From DATKCA01 sp035544675 (GTDB lineage: Bacteria > Acidobacteriota > Thermoanaerobaculia > Gp7-AA8): a stretch of DNA of 64,000 bases. Positions 17,503 to 25,429 of this stretch are shown here, piece after piece; the first letter of the stretch is position 1; each line of letters opens with the position of its first letter. Below the pieces are notes generated by a model that searched no databases, was not told the DNA's origin, and worked only from the letters and a program-made list of their open reading frames with translations. The position numbers were made by a program, and so were the translations under genes. The stretch is from NCBI GenBank assembly GCA_035544675.1, contig DATKCA010000148.1, positions 1 to 64,000 on the forward strand, in the 5' to 3' direction.

Positions 17503-18065
17503 AGGAACAGTGACACGCGGGCATGCGCCGCCTCGGCCATGAACGCCGCGACGCCGCCCAGTTCGACGTCATCGGCCAGCTGCTCACGCTCGACGCCCAT
17601 GACGTCCATGGACATCGTGCAGGCGATCATCTTCACTCCCAGGTCGCGGGCCATGGCCATCATCTCCTCCACGGAGGAGACGTTCTTCTCCTTCATCATC
17701 GTGCGCAGCATCGATGCGCCCACGCCGAAGAAGTTCATCTTCGAAACGCCCATCGACTCGGTGGAGGAGGGGGTCATCACCGCGAACATCTTCTCTTTGA
17801 GGGTCCTGCCCGAAAGCGCGGCCGCTCCCTTCTTCTTCAGTGCGGAGAGTCCCCAGAACGTGAAGAACATGGTGGTCTCGAGGCCGGACGCCGCCGCGCC
17901 GGTGGCCAGTACGAGCGAGGCCAGGAGCTTGTCGAGATCGCCGCTGAAGACGATGATGGCCGCCTTGTCCTGCGGCGTGCGCTCGCGCAGCTCGGCGATC
18001 TCGCTTCGCAGAATCTCGATCTGCCGGACCAGTTCCGCGGTCGTTGGTTCGGTGAGGGTGGTCAT
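17499..18065 (-). CDS. DsrE/DsrF/DrsH-like sulfur-relay protein (DsrE2 type)
   Basis: 188 residues. A short N-terminal coiled segment is followed by a DsrE-like domain (AAIIVFSGDLDKLLASLVLATGAAASG) and the conserved cysteine motif IACTMSMDVMG (Cys149), the expected sulfur carrier. The ATG at 18065 was chosen because AGGAGG lies five bases upstream. Together with TusA and the rhodanese fusion it forms a compact sulfur-transfer operon, starting 23 bases after the ArsR gene. Confidence 0.9.
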   Translation of the reverse strand: MTTLTEPTTAELVRQIEILRSEIAELRERTPQDKAAIIVFSGDLDKLLASLVLATGAAASGLETTMFFTFWGLSALKKKGAAALSGRTLKEKMFAVMTPSSTESMGVSKMNFFGVGASMLRTMMKEKNVSSVEEMMAMARDLGVKMIACTMSMDVMGVEREQLADDVELGGVAAFMAEAAHARVSLFL

Positions 18066-18088
18066 GAGCACCTCCTGTTGTTGGGGGG

Positions 18089-18460
18089 TCAGCGGGCCCG
18101 GTGAAGCTCCGGCGCGAGGCGCGCATCGCGCACGAGGCGCCGGCTCAGGCTCGTGCAGACAGCGTCACAGAGATCGAAGACCGAGGGGTCGTCGATGTAG
18201 CAGTAGACCTGGTTGCCATCCTGGCGGCGGGCCACGAGGCCGGACTCCTGCAGGGTGCGCAGGTGTTTGCTCACGTTCGGCTGGGTGGAGCCGACGGCGG
18301 CCACGAGCTCGGAGACGTTCTTCTGGCCGTTGCGGAGCTCTTCCAGGATGCGCACGCGCAGCGGCTCGCCGAGCACGCGGAACCGGGCCGCCACCATGTC
18401 GATGGCCTCGGGGGAGAGCCTGGCGTGACGTTTCCGTCTGGCAATGGTCTTCACGTTCAT
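18089..18460 (-). CDS. ArsR-family regulator of the sulfur operon
   Basis: 123 residues from the ATG at 18460. The winged helix-turn-helix covers about 22-90 (ARFRVLGEPLRVRILEELR, STQPNVSKHLRTLQESGLV). It lacks the classical ArsR metal motif but has cysteines at 87, 98 and 102 (VYCYI, LCDAVC). Cys pairs in ArsR relatives such as BigR/SqrR sense persulfides, so a sulfur-responsive repressor is plausible. An in-frame ATG at 18481 lies inside the promoter palindrome and is therefore disfavoured. First gene of the operon with DsrE, rhodanese-MBL and TusA. Confidence 0.88.
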   Translation of the reverse strand: MNVKTIARRKRHARLSPEAIDMVAARFRVLGEPLRVRILEELRNGQKNVSELVAAVGSTQPNVSKHLRTLQESGLVARRQDGNQVYCYIDDPSVFDLCDAVCTSLSRRLVRDARLAPELHRAR

Positions 18461-18466
18461 CGCTCC

Positions 18467-18496
18467 GACTGTATGACTCATTGCTTATACAGTCAA
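18467..18496 (-). promoter_or_regulatory. Promoter and palindromic operator of the arsR-sulfur operon
   Basis: On the minus strand TTGACT (18496-18491), a 17-bp spacer and TACAGT (18473-18468) form a -35/-10 pair. The inverted repeat GACTGTAT-N12-ATACAGTC (18467-18494) covers both elements, a good autoregulatory operator. The expected transcription start falls on the ATG at 18460, predicting a leaderless mRNA. Confidence 0.65.
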
Positions 18497-18551
18497 CGGC
18501 CGGAAGTCATTCCGGGCGCGGCGATCCGCCACATTCTACGAGTGCGATACC

Positions 18552-20114
18552 TCAGAGGGCGATCTGCAACACGGCGTCACGACGGGCCGGCGGGAGGGCC
18601 TCGTACAGCTCCACGAAGGCGGCGTTCGTCCAGCCGAAACCGATTTCGTTCGCGGCGTAGCCGAAACGGATCGTCCCCTCCACGCGCGACTCGCGCTGCA
18701 CCACGTCGTATTTCTCCAGCACGACGTTGTGCTCGAGGAACTCCTTCAGGATCATGGAGAGGAAGCGCGCGCTGATCCGGTCGGCTTCCTGGTGATAGCC
18801 GTACCGGCGCAGCCCCTCCACGGCAATCCACTGCATCGGCGCCCAGCCGATGGGCGCGTCCCACTGGTTCCCGCTGGCCTCGGTCGAGGTCTGCAGGCCG
18901 CCGCCTCGCTCGAGGAGCGGGAGGGAGGCCACCACGCGCGCGGCCTGCTCCTCGCCGGCGATGCCCGCGTAGAGGGGAAAGAAGGTGGTCACGTACGGAT
19001 AGCGGCGGCGGCTTCCGCGGCGGAAGTCGAAGTCGTAGTAGAGACCGTCGCGCTCGTCCCACATCAACGCGTCGATGACCGCGGCCCGGCGCGCGCTGCG
19101 CTCCTGCCAGAGGCTGACTTCTTCCCGGTCGCCGAGGAGGCGGTGCATCTCGGCGATGTCCACCTCCATCTGGTGGAGGAGGCAGTTGAGGTCGACCGGC
19201 AGCATGTCGAGGATCGCTGCGTTGAAGTGGCCGAAGCGGTTCGAGGGATCGTGACCGCTCTCGCGCATGGCGCGGTCGGCCTTGAAGAAGCGCGGTGTGA
19301 GGCCGTCGGTGCCGGCGTCGAAGAACTCCGCCACCTCGTACTCCGTGATCTCGCCGCCCCGCGTCCGGTAGAACTCCCCCACCCGGTCGTAGTGCGTGCG
19401 TCCATGCTCGTCGGCCTCGTGCACGAACACCTCCGGGGCCGGCCCTTCCCCCGAGTCGTAGTAGCGCGACAGCCCCGCCCCCGCGCCGTCGACCAGCTTC
19501 TTCCCACTGGTCCAGTAGCGGTAGTACTTCTCGACCAGGTCCAGCGCGCGCCGGAGCCAGGCCCGGTCGCCGTTGCGGTCGAACGCCGCCAGGACCATCC
19601 GCGAGAGGAACGGCGGCTGGGAGCGGGTGAGATAGTACGTGCGGTTCGCGTTGAGCACCGCGCCGTAGTGCTCGACCTGATAGAGCGCGTTCTCGACCAT
19701 GTCGTATGCGAACTGCTCCTGGCCGTCCCGCATCAGCCCGATCTGGATGAAGTAACTGTCCCACCCGTACATCTCGTTGAAGCTCCCGCCCGGTACGATG
19801 TAGTGACGCGGGAGGTAGAGCAGGCCGTGCTGTTCGATGTCCTGCCAGCGACGGGGGAGGGGCCGGATCTCGATGGCGTCGAGATCGCTCCGATGACCGG
19901 CCACCTCCTGCAGGTGCCGCTCGATGGCGCCGAGGTCCTCGTCAGTGGGAACGTAGAGGGGCGCCTTCCTGCCGGTGGCGGAGATCTTCGGATCGAGCGT
20001 GGCCGCGATGATGTCGCCGTGCGATCGCTCCAGCGTGGTCCAGGTCCGGCGGATGTAGTCGCGGAGCGCCGCCAGGTCCTCCGGCGTGGCGCGCGGTCGG
20101 ACGTCTGCCGGCAT
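18552..20114 (-). CDS. Trehalase, glycoside hydrolase family 37
   Basis: 520 residues. Both GH37 signatures are present: PGGSFNEMYGWDSY at 108-121 and QWDAPIGWAP at about 417-426. The catalytic acid and base should lie in the (alpha/alpha)6 barrel. No signal peptide is visible, so it is probably cytoplasmic, splitting trehalose to two glucose. A clear Shine-Dalgarno (AAAGGAG) sits just before the ATG at 20114. Single-gene unit. Confidence 0.93.
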   Translation of the reverse strand: MPADVRPRATPEDLAALRDYIRRTWTTLERSHGDIIAATLDPKISATGRKAPLYVPTDEDLGAIERHLQEVAGHRSDLDAIEIRPLPRRWQDIEQHGLLYLPRHYIVPGGSFNEMYGWDSYFIQIGLMRDGQEQFAYDMVENALYQVEHYGAVLNANRTYYLTRSQPPFLSRMVLAAFDRNGDRAWLRRALDLVEKYYRYWTSGKKLVDGAGAGLSRYYDSGEGPAPEVFVHEADEHGRTHYDRVGEFYRTRGGEITEYEVAEFFDAGTDGLTPRFFKADRAMRESGHDPSNRFGHFNAAILDMLPVDLNCLLHQMEVDIAEMHRLLGDREEVSLWQERSARRAAVIDALMWDERDGLYYDFDFRRGSRRRYPYVTTFFPLYAGIAGEEQAARVVASLPLLERGGGLQTSTEASGNQWDAPIGWAPMQWIAVEGLRRYGYHQEADRISARFLSMILKEFLEHNVVLEKYDVVQRESRVEGTIRFGYAANEIGFGWTNAAFVELYEALPPARRDAVLQIAL

Positions 20115-20344
20115 CGGCTCCTTTTACTGCAGATGACGGATGGCGCGCCACCGCTTTGTGCAAACAGACTCCCGCCCGCATGGCAGAACAAGTCCAACGA
20201 CGATCGTTCATCGACCGGTTGCTCGTGCCGGCCACCCAGCCGCTGCGCTCACCCTCGGGACGACAGGTCCTCACAGGTTCCGGTCGATCGGCACGACGGC
20301 TGGACGGACCAGGTCTGATGTCTGGATGCTCTCGACCCTGATGC

Positions 20345-20350
20345 TATGAT
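20345..20350 (+). promoter_or_regulatory. -10-like TATGAT before the first VapBC pair
   Basis: TATGAT ends 7 bases before the ATG at 20358, with no Shine-Dalgarno. It supports a leaderless start at 20358 over the in-frame ATG at 20346, which lies within the hexamer. The rest of 20115-20340 shows no gene. Confidence 0.4.
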
Positions 20351-20357
20351 GCTGCAC

Positions 20358-20627
20358 ATGCGGACCACGCTGACCATCGAGGATCGGATCGCGCGCGATC
20401 TGAAACGGATCGCCCAACGCTCGGGCAAGCCTTTCAAAGTCGTGGTGAACGAAACGCTGGAGGCTGGCCTGGCCTCGGCACGGGAGCCGCGGAAGCCCCG
20501 GCGCTATCGGCTCCGCACCGCTTCGCTGGGAGCCGTCAGGAAAGGCATCGACCTCGACAGGTCGCTGACCCTTGCCGACTCCCTCGAGGACGAGGAGCTC
20601 GTTCGCAAGATGGACCTGCGCAAGTGA
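20358..20627 (+). CDS. VapB-type ribbon-helix-helix antitoxin
   Basis: 89 residues from the ATG at 20358 (93 if 20346 is used). The N-terminus MRTTLTIEDRIARDLKRIAQRSGKPFKVVVNETLEAGL is a ribbon-helix-helix DNA-binding domain. The charged C-terminal tail (SLEDEELVRKMDLRK) would wrap the toxin. Its stop overlaps the PIN gene start (GTGA). It neutralises the neighbouring PIN-domain RNase and probably autorepresses. Confidence 0.88.
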   Translation: MRTTLTIEDRIARDLKRIAQRSGKPFKVVVNETLEAGLASAREPRKPRRYRLRTASLGAVRKGIDLDRSLTLADSLEDEELVRKMDLRK

Positions 20628-21055
20628 AGCTCGTCGACACGAACGTTCTGATCTACGCGGTCAACTCCGACGCCCCCCATCACGAACGGATGCGACGATG
20701 GCTCGAATCCGCATTGTCGGCAACCGAGCCGGTCGGGATGTCGTGGGGCGTGCTGCTGGCCTTTCTCCGCATCACGACACGGCGCGGGATACTGGAGCGT
20801 CCGTTGCCGGCCGAGGACGCGGTGAGCTATGTCGATTCCTGGCTGCAGCAGCCTGCTGTGGAGCTCGTCGTGCCCGGCCCGAATCACTGGGCCATCCTGC
20901 GGGCACTCATGACGACATCGGGAACGGCCGGGAACCTGACTTCCGATGCGCATCTGGCGGCGCTCGCGCTGGAAGGCGGATGGACGCTCGTCTCCACCGA
21001 CCATGACTTCCTGCGCTTCAGCGGGCTCGCCGTTTTCAACCCGGCGATGGACTGA
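20624..21055 (+). CDS. VapC-type PIN-domain toxin
   Basis: 143 residues starting with GTG. PIN-domain acidic residues are visible in MKLVDTNVLIYAVN (Asp5), the central glutamate region, LTSDAHLAALAL and STDHDF. Expected to be an Mg-dependent endoribonuclease acting on tRNA or rRNA. Coupled to the upstream antitoxin by a 4-base overlap. Confidence 0.9.
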   Translation: MKLVDTNVLIYAVNSDAPHHERMRRWLESALSATEPVGMSWGVLLAFLRITTRRGILERPLPAEDAVSYVDSWLQQPAVELVVPGPNHWAILRALMTTSGTAGNLTSDAHLAALALEGGWTLVSTDHDFLRFSGLAVFNPAMD

Positions 21056-21149
21056 TACGCCTTTCGCCGCAGACCGCGACCCGAGCCGCCTGGCAGAGCG
21101 TGCGGGAGATGATGGTCGCCGGCGCCGCAAGCGCCGCCGATCGCCGTGA

Positions 21150-21155
21150 TACCTT
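21150..21155 (+). promoter_or_regulatory. -10-like TACCTT before the FeS-NrfD gene
   Basis: TACCTT ends 7 bases before the ATG at 21163; no Shine-Dalgarno is visible. It is a weak match on its own but repeats the leaderless spacing seen elsewhere. Confidence 0.3.
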
Positions 21156-21162
21156 CCCAACC

Positions 21163-22656
21163 ATGTCCGAACAGCCGGTCCAATGGGGCAAGGTCATCGA
21201 CCAGACCCGCTGCATCGGCTGCCACGCCTGCAGCACCGCCTGCAAATCGGAGAACGCCGTCCCCCTCGGCGTGAACCGCACGTATGTCAAATACGTCGAC
21301 GTCGGACAGTTCCCCGCGACCCGCCGCGCCTTCCAGGTCACGCGCTGCAACCAGTGCGCGCATCCCCCCTGCGTCGAGGCCTGCCCGACGTCCGCCATGT
21401 ACCGGCGCTCCGACGGCATCGTCGACTTCGACAAGAACATCTGCATCGGCTGCAAGGCCTGCATCGCCGCCTGTCCCTACGACGCGATCTTCATCAACCC
21501 CGAAGACCACTCGGCCGAGAAATGTAACTTCTGCGCGCACCGTCTGGAAGTCGGACTGGAGCCGGCTTGCGTTGTGGTCTGCCCGACCGAGGCGATCATG
21601 ATCGGGAACCTGAGGGATCCGGAGTCGCGTGTGGCCAGCTTCGTCAATCGCGACGTCGTGGCGGTGCGCCGGCCGGAGAAGGAGACGAATCCCAGGCTCT
21701 TTTACAAAGGCGCGCACCAGGCCACTCTCGATCCGCTCGCGGCGCAGAGGCCCGCCGGCGGGATCTTCATGTGGAGCGAGCAGGGAGAGTCGCTGCCTCA
21801 CCAGGTGTTCGCGGGCCATCCGGGGCAGGCCAACAACGTCGCCGCGGCGATGCTCGCGTACGACGTCCCGCACCGCGCGCCGTGGGGCTTCCCGGTCAGC
21901 GCGTACGTCTGGACGAAAGCGATCGCCGCCGGTTCCTATCTCGTCGCCGCGACCCTGGTCCTCCTCGGGCAACTGGACACGATGAGCGTGCTGTGGAGAT
22001 GGACCACGCCTCTGCTGTCGGCGTTCTTTCTGGCGGCCACGCTGGTGATCCTGATCGCCGATCTCGAGCATCCGATGCGCTTCTACATGGTCCTGACGCG
22101 CCCGCAATGGCGGAGCTGGCTCGTGCGCGGCGGCGTGATTCTGACCGCGTTCGCTGCCGTCATCGGGCTGCACCTGCTCTCTTCTCTCTCCGGCGCGAGT
22201 CCGCCTCGTGCGCTGGCCGCGGCCGGCGCCCTTCTGGCGATCGCCTCCGGAACGTACACGGCGTGGCTCTTCGCGCAGGCGAAGGCTCGCGACCTCTGGC
22301 AAAGCTCGCTGCTCCCTCCGCAGCATCTCGTCGCGGCCATCGTGGCCGGCACCGCGGCGATGCTGATGGCCGGGCAGGCCGGTCTGGGGCTGCCGCTGGC
22401 CATCGCCACCGCCGTCCATCTGATTCTCATCGCCGCGGAGGTCCTCACGCCGCATTCGACGGAACACGCGCGTCTGGCCGTGCGCGAGATGGTGCGCGGC
22501 AGATATCGGGCCGCGTTCGCCGCCGGCTGGCTTCTCCAGCTCTTCGGCCTGATCGCGGTTCAGTTCCCGATTCCCGCGGCGTTTCTCGTGCTGGCCGGCC
22601 TTCTCGCGTACGAGCACGCGCACGTCGGAGCCGGACAGGTAGTGCCTCTCGCCTAA
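21163..22656 (+). CDS. Fused four-[4Fe-4S] ferredoxin and NrfD-like membrane subunit
   Basis: 497 residues. Residues 1-200 hold 16 cysteines in four ferredoxin-type groups (17/20/23/27, 62/65/70/74, 94/97/100/104, 121/124/136/140), as in DmsB/PsrB/NrfC electron-transfer subunits. Residues about 245-497 are hydrophobic helices with the NrfD/PsrC-like DLEHPMRFYMVLTRPQWRSWLVRG. The protein therefore combines the electron-transfer and quinone-interacting subunits of a CISM complex in one chain. It precedes the molybdopterin subunit by a few bases. It should pass electrons between the quinone pool and the molybdoenzyme. The start at 21163 is inferred; the frame is open to 21100. Confidence 0.88.
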   Translation: MSEQPVQWGKVIDQTRCIGCHACSTACKSENAVPLGVNRTYVKYVDVGQFPATRRAFQVTRCNQCAHPPCVEACPTSAMYRRSDGIVDFDKNICIGCKACIAACPYDAIFINPEDHSAEKCNFCAHRLEVGLEPACVVVCPTEAIMIGNLRDPESRVASFVNRDVVAVRRPEKETNPRLFYKGAHQATLDPLAAQRPAGGIFMWSEQGESLPHQVFAGHPGQANNVAAAMLAYDVPHRAPWGFPVSAYVWTKAIAAGSYLVAATLVLLGQLDTMSVLWRWTTPLLSAFFLAATLVILIADLEHPMRFYMVLTRPQWRSWLVRGGVILTAFAAVIGLHLLSSLSGASPPRALAAAGALLAIASGTYTAWLFAQAKARDLWQSSLLPPQHLVAAIVAGTAAMLMAGQAGLGLPLAIATAVHLILIAAEVLTPHSTEHARLAVREMVRGRYRAAFAAGWLLQLFGLIAVQFPIPAAFLVLAGLLAYEHAHVGAGQVVPLA

Positions 22657-22666
22657 GGAGATGGAA

Positions 22667-25429
22667 ATGCGTTACCCGGGACCCAGCGGCACCAGCCTCT
22701 CGTCGTACCCGCCGCGGGAGCGGTGGGATGACTGGACGGAGCTCGATTCGCAGGCGTGGCCCAGGCGCGTGGAGCGGCGCTACATGCTCGTGCCGACCAC
22801 GTGCTTCAACTGCGAGTCGGCCTGCGGGCTTCTGGCGTACGTCGATCGCGACACGTTCGAGGTCCGCAAATACGAGGGCAACCCCGAGCATCCCGGCTCG
22901 CGCGGGCGGAACTGCGCCAAGGGCCCGGCCACGCTGAACCAGACCAGCGATCCGGACCGCATCCTCTTTCCGCTGCGACGGACCGGCCGCCGCGGAGAGA
23001 ACCGGTGGAGCGAAGTGAGCTGGGACGAGGCGCTGGACGACATCGCCGCGCGCATTCGCAAGGCTCTCAGCGAAGGACGCCCCAATGACGTGATGTATCA
23101 CGTCGGCCGGCCAGGAGAGGACGGCTACACCGAGCGGGTGCTCGCGGCGTGGGGCGTCGACGGCCACAACTCGCACACGAACATCTGCTCCTCCAGCGCG
23201 CGCACCGGCTATCAGTTCTGGATGGGCTACGACCGCCCCAGTCCCGACCATGCCAACGCGGACGTCATCCTGCTCATCAGCGCGCATCTGGAGTCGGGGC
23301 ACTACTTCAACCCGCACGCGCAGCGGGTCATGGAAGGGAAGCAGCGCGGCGCGAAGCTGATCGTGTTCGATGTGCGTCTCTCCAACACCGCCAGTCACGC
23401 CGATCACTGGATCGCGCCCTGGCCGGGAAGCGAGGCGGCCATCCTTCTCTCCATGGCCCGGCACATGATTCAGAACGGCAGGTACGACCGCGAGTTCGTG
23501 CGGCGCTGGTGGAACTGGGAAGAATTCATGGAGCAGCGGAATGGAGCCGGCGCTTCATTCGAAGCGTTCGAACAAGCTCTCCGCGAGCTCTACGACCCGT
23601 ACACGTTCGAATTCGCCGCGGCCGAATCGGGTGTCGATGCCGCGACGATCGCGCAGGTCGCGGACATCGTCGCCTCCGCCGGCAAGCGCCTCAGCACGCA
23701 CACCTGGCGCAGCGCCACGGCCGGGAACCTCGGCGGATGGCAGGTCGCGCGCGCTCTCTTCATGATCAACGCGCTCTCCGGCTCGGTCGGCACCGAAGGC
23801 GGCGTGTTCCCCAACGCGTGGAACAAGTTCGTGCCGCGTCCGATCCACATGCCGCCGCATCCGCCGCAGTGGAACGACCTCACCTGGCCCGACGAGTTTC
23901 CGCTGGCCTGCAACGAGCTGTCGTTTCTGCTCCCGCACTTTCTGAGGGAAGGTCGCGGCAAGCTGGACGTCTACTTCAGCCGCGTCTACAACCCGGTCTG
24001 GACGAATCCCGACGGCTTCTCGTGGATCGAAGCGCTCACCGACGAGGCCAAAGTCGGGCTGCACGTCGCGCTCACGCCGACGTGGAGCGAGACGGCGTAT
24101 TTCGCCGACTACGTCCTGCCGGTCGGCCTCGGCTCGGAGCGCCACGACCTCCATTCCTACGAGACGCACGACGCGCAGTGGCTCGGCTTCCGCCAGCCGG
24201 TCCTCCGCACCGCGAAGGAGCGGCTCGGCCAGAAGGTCACCGACACGCGCGAGACCAATCCCGGACAGGTGTGGGAAGAGAACGAATTCTGGATCGAGCT
24301 CTCCTGGCGCATCGACCCGGATGGCCGCATGGGCATCCGCAGGTACTTCGAGTCGAAGAAGCAGCCCGGCCAGAAGCTCACCGTCGATGAATACTATGGA
24401 TACATCTTCGAGAACTCCGTCCCCGGACTCCCGGAAAAGGCCGCCGCGGACGGCCTCACGCCTCTGGAGTGGATGCGGCGCTCCGGAGCGTTCCAGCTCA
24501 AGCAGGGCGTCGGAGCGATTCACGAGGAGGAAGTCCCGCCTGCCGAGCTCGTGGCCAAACCGGCTCAGGCGAACATCGTTCCCGTACCGACACCGGGTCG
24601 CACCGGCGTGGAGGTCGACGGCGTGATGCGGCGCGGCTTCCCTACCCCGAGCGGCAAGCTGGAGTTTTACTCGACGACGCTCGTGCAATGGGGCTGGCCG
24701 GAGATGGCCGTCCCGGGATACATCCGCAGCCATGTCCATCGCCAGAGCCTGCAGCCGGGCGAGATGCCGCTCATCCCCACGTTCCGTCTGCCCGTTCAGA
24801 TTCACACGCGCAGCGCGAACTCGAAATGGCTCGACGAGATCGCGCATTCGAACCCGCTCTGGATCCATCCGGGCGATGCGGAGCGGATCCAGGTCACCAA
24901 CGGAGAGCTCGTTCGCGTGGAAACGCGCATCGGACACTTCGTCGTGAAGGCGTGGGTCACGGAAGGGATCCGCCCCGGCGTCGTCGCGTGCAGCCATCAC
25001 ATGGGACGTTGGAAAACGTCCGACAACGGCCAGAAGCAGATGATGGCCACCGTGACGCTCGACCACACCGGCAATCAGTGGAAGCTGCAGCGCGAGAGGG
25101 GCGTCGCGCCCTTCCCATCGCGCGACGCGGACACCGGGCGGATCTGGTGGACCGACGCCGGTGTGCATCAGAACCTGACCTTTGCCGTGCAGCCCGATCC
25201 GGTCTCCGGCATGCACTGCTGGCATCAGGCCGTACGCGTGAAAAAGGCGGAGCCGACGGACAAGTACGGCGACATCTCGGTCGACGCGGAGAAGTCGCGG
25301 GCGGCGTACCAGGAATGGATGGCCAGGACGCGCCCGGCATCCACGCACTCGCCCGACGGGACGAGAAGACCGTACTGGATGCTGCGGCCGCTCAAGCCAT
25401 CGCGTGAGGTTTACAAACTGCCGAGATGA
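22667..25429 (+). CDS. Molybdopterin oxidoreductase catalytic subunit (CISM family)
   Basis: About 920 residues. The N-terminal [4Fe-4S] site is formed by Cys46, 49, 53 and 83 (CFNCESAC ... RNCAKG). The HTNICSSSARTGYQ loop offers Cys174 as probable molybdenum ligand. Molybdopterin-binding segments follow, and a C-terminal dinucleotide-binding domain includes IHPGDAERIQVTNGELVRVETRIG. No twin-arginine signal is visible, so the enzyme is probably cytoplasmic-facing. AAGGAG six bases before 22667 favours this ATG over 22661. It resembles thiosulfate/polysulfide/tetrathionate reductases and formate dehydrogenases; the substrate cannot be fixed. The nearby sulfur operon and SulP transporter favour a sulfur compound (inference). 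Confidence 0.88.
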   Translation: MRYPGPSGTSLSSYPPRERWDDWTELDSQAWPRRVERRYMLVPTTCFNCESACGLLAYVDRDTFEVRKYEGNPEHPGSRGRNCAKGPATLNQTSDPDRILFPLRRTGRRGENRWSEVSWDEALDDIAARIRKALSEGRPNDVMYHVGRPGEDGYTERVLAAWGVDGHNSHTNICSSSARTGYQFWMGYDRPSPDHANADVILLISAHLESGHYFNPHAQRVMEGKQRGAKLIVFDVRLSNTASHADHWIAPWPGSEAAILLSMARHMIQNGRYDREFVRRWWNWEEFMEQRNGAGASFEAFEQALRELYDPYTFEFAAAESGVDAATIAQVADIVASAGKRLSTHTWRSATAGNLGGWQVARALFMINALSGSVGTEGGVFPNAWNKFVPRPIHMPPHPPQWNDLTWPDEFPLACNELSFLLPHFLREGRGKLDVYFSRVYNPVWTNPDGFSWIEALTDEAKVGLHVALTPTWSETAYFADYVLPVGLGSERHDLHSYETHDAQWLGFRQPVLRTAKERLGQKVTDTRETNPGQVWEENEFWIELSWRIDPDGRMGIRRYFESKKQPGQKLTVDEYYGYIFENSVPGLPEKAAADGLTPLEWMRRSGAFQLKQGVGAIHEEEVPPAELVAKPAQANIVPVPTPGRTGVEVDGVMRRGFPTPSGKLEFYSTTLVQWGWPEMAVPGYIRSHVHRQSLQPGEMPLIPTFRLPVQIHTRSANSKWLDEIAHSNPLWIHPGDAERIQVTNGELVRVETRIGHFVVKAWVTEGIRPGVVACSHHMGRWKTSDNGQKQMMATVTLDHTGNQWKLQRERGVAPFPSRDADTGRIWWTDAGVHQNLTFAVQPDPVSGMHCWHQAVRVKKAEPTDKYGDISVDAEKSRAAYQEWMARTRPASTHSPDGTRRPYWMLRPLKPSREVYKLPR

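Noticed and set aside
20115..20345. Small open frames between trehalase and the VapB gene
   Set aside because: No ribosome site, no recognisable composition and mutually overlapping; treated as intergenic.
21163..25429. Assignment of the molybdoenzyme as a specific tetrathionate, polysulfide or arsenate reductase
   Set aside because: The motifs fix the superfamily only; the substrate type cannot be decided by eye.
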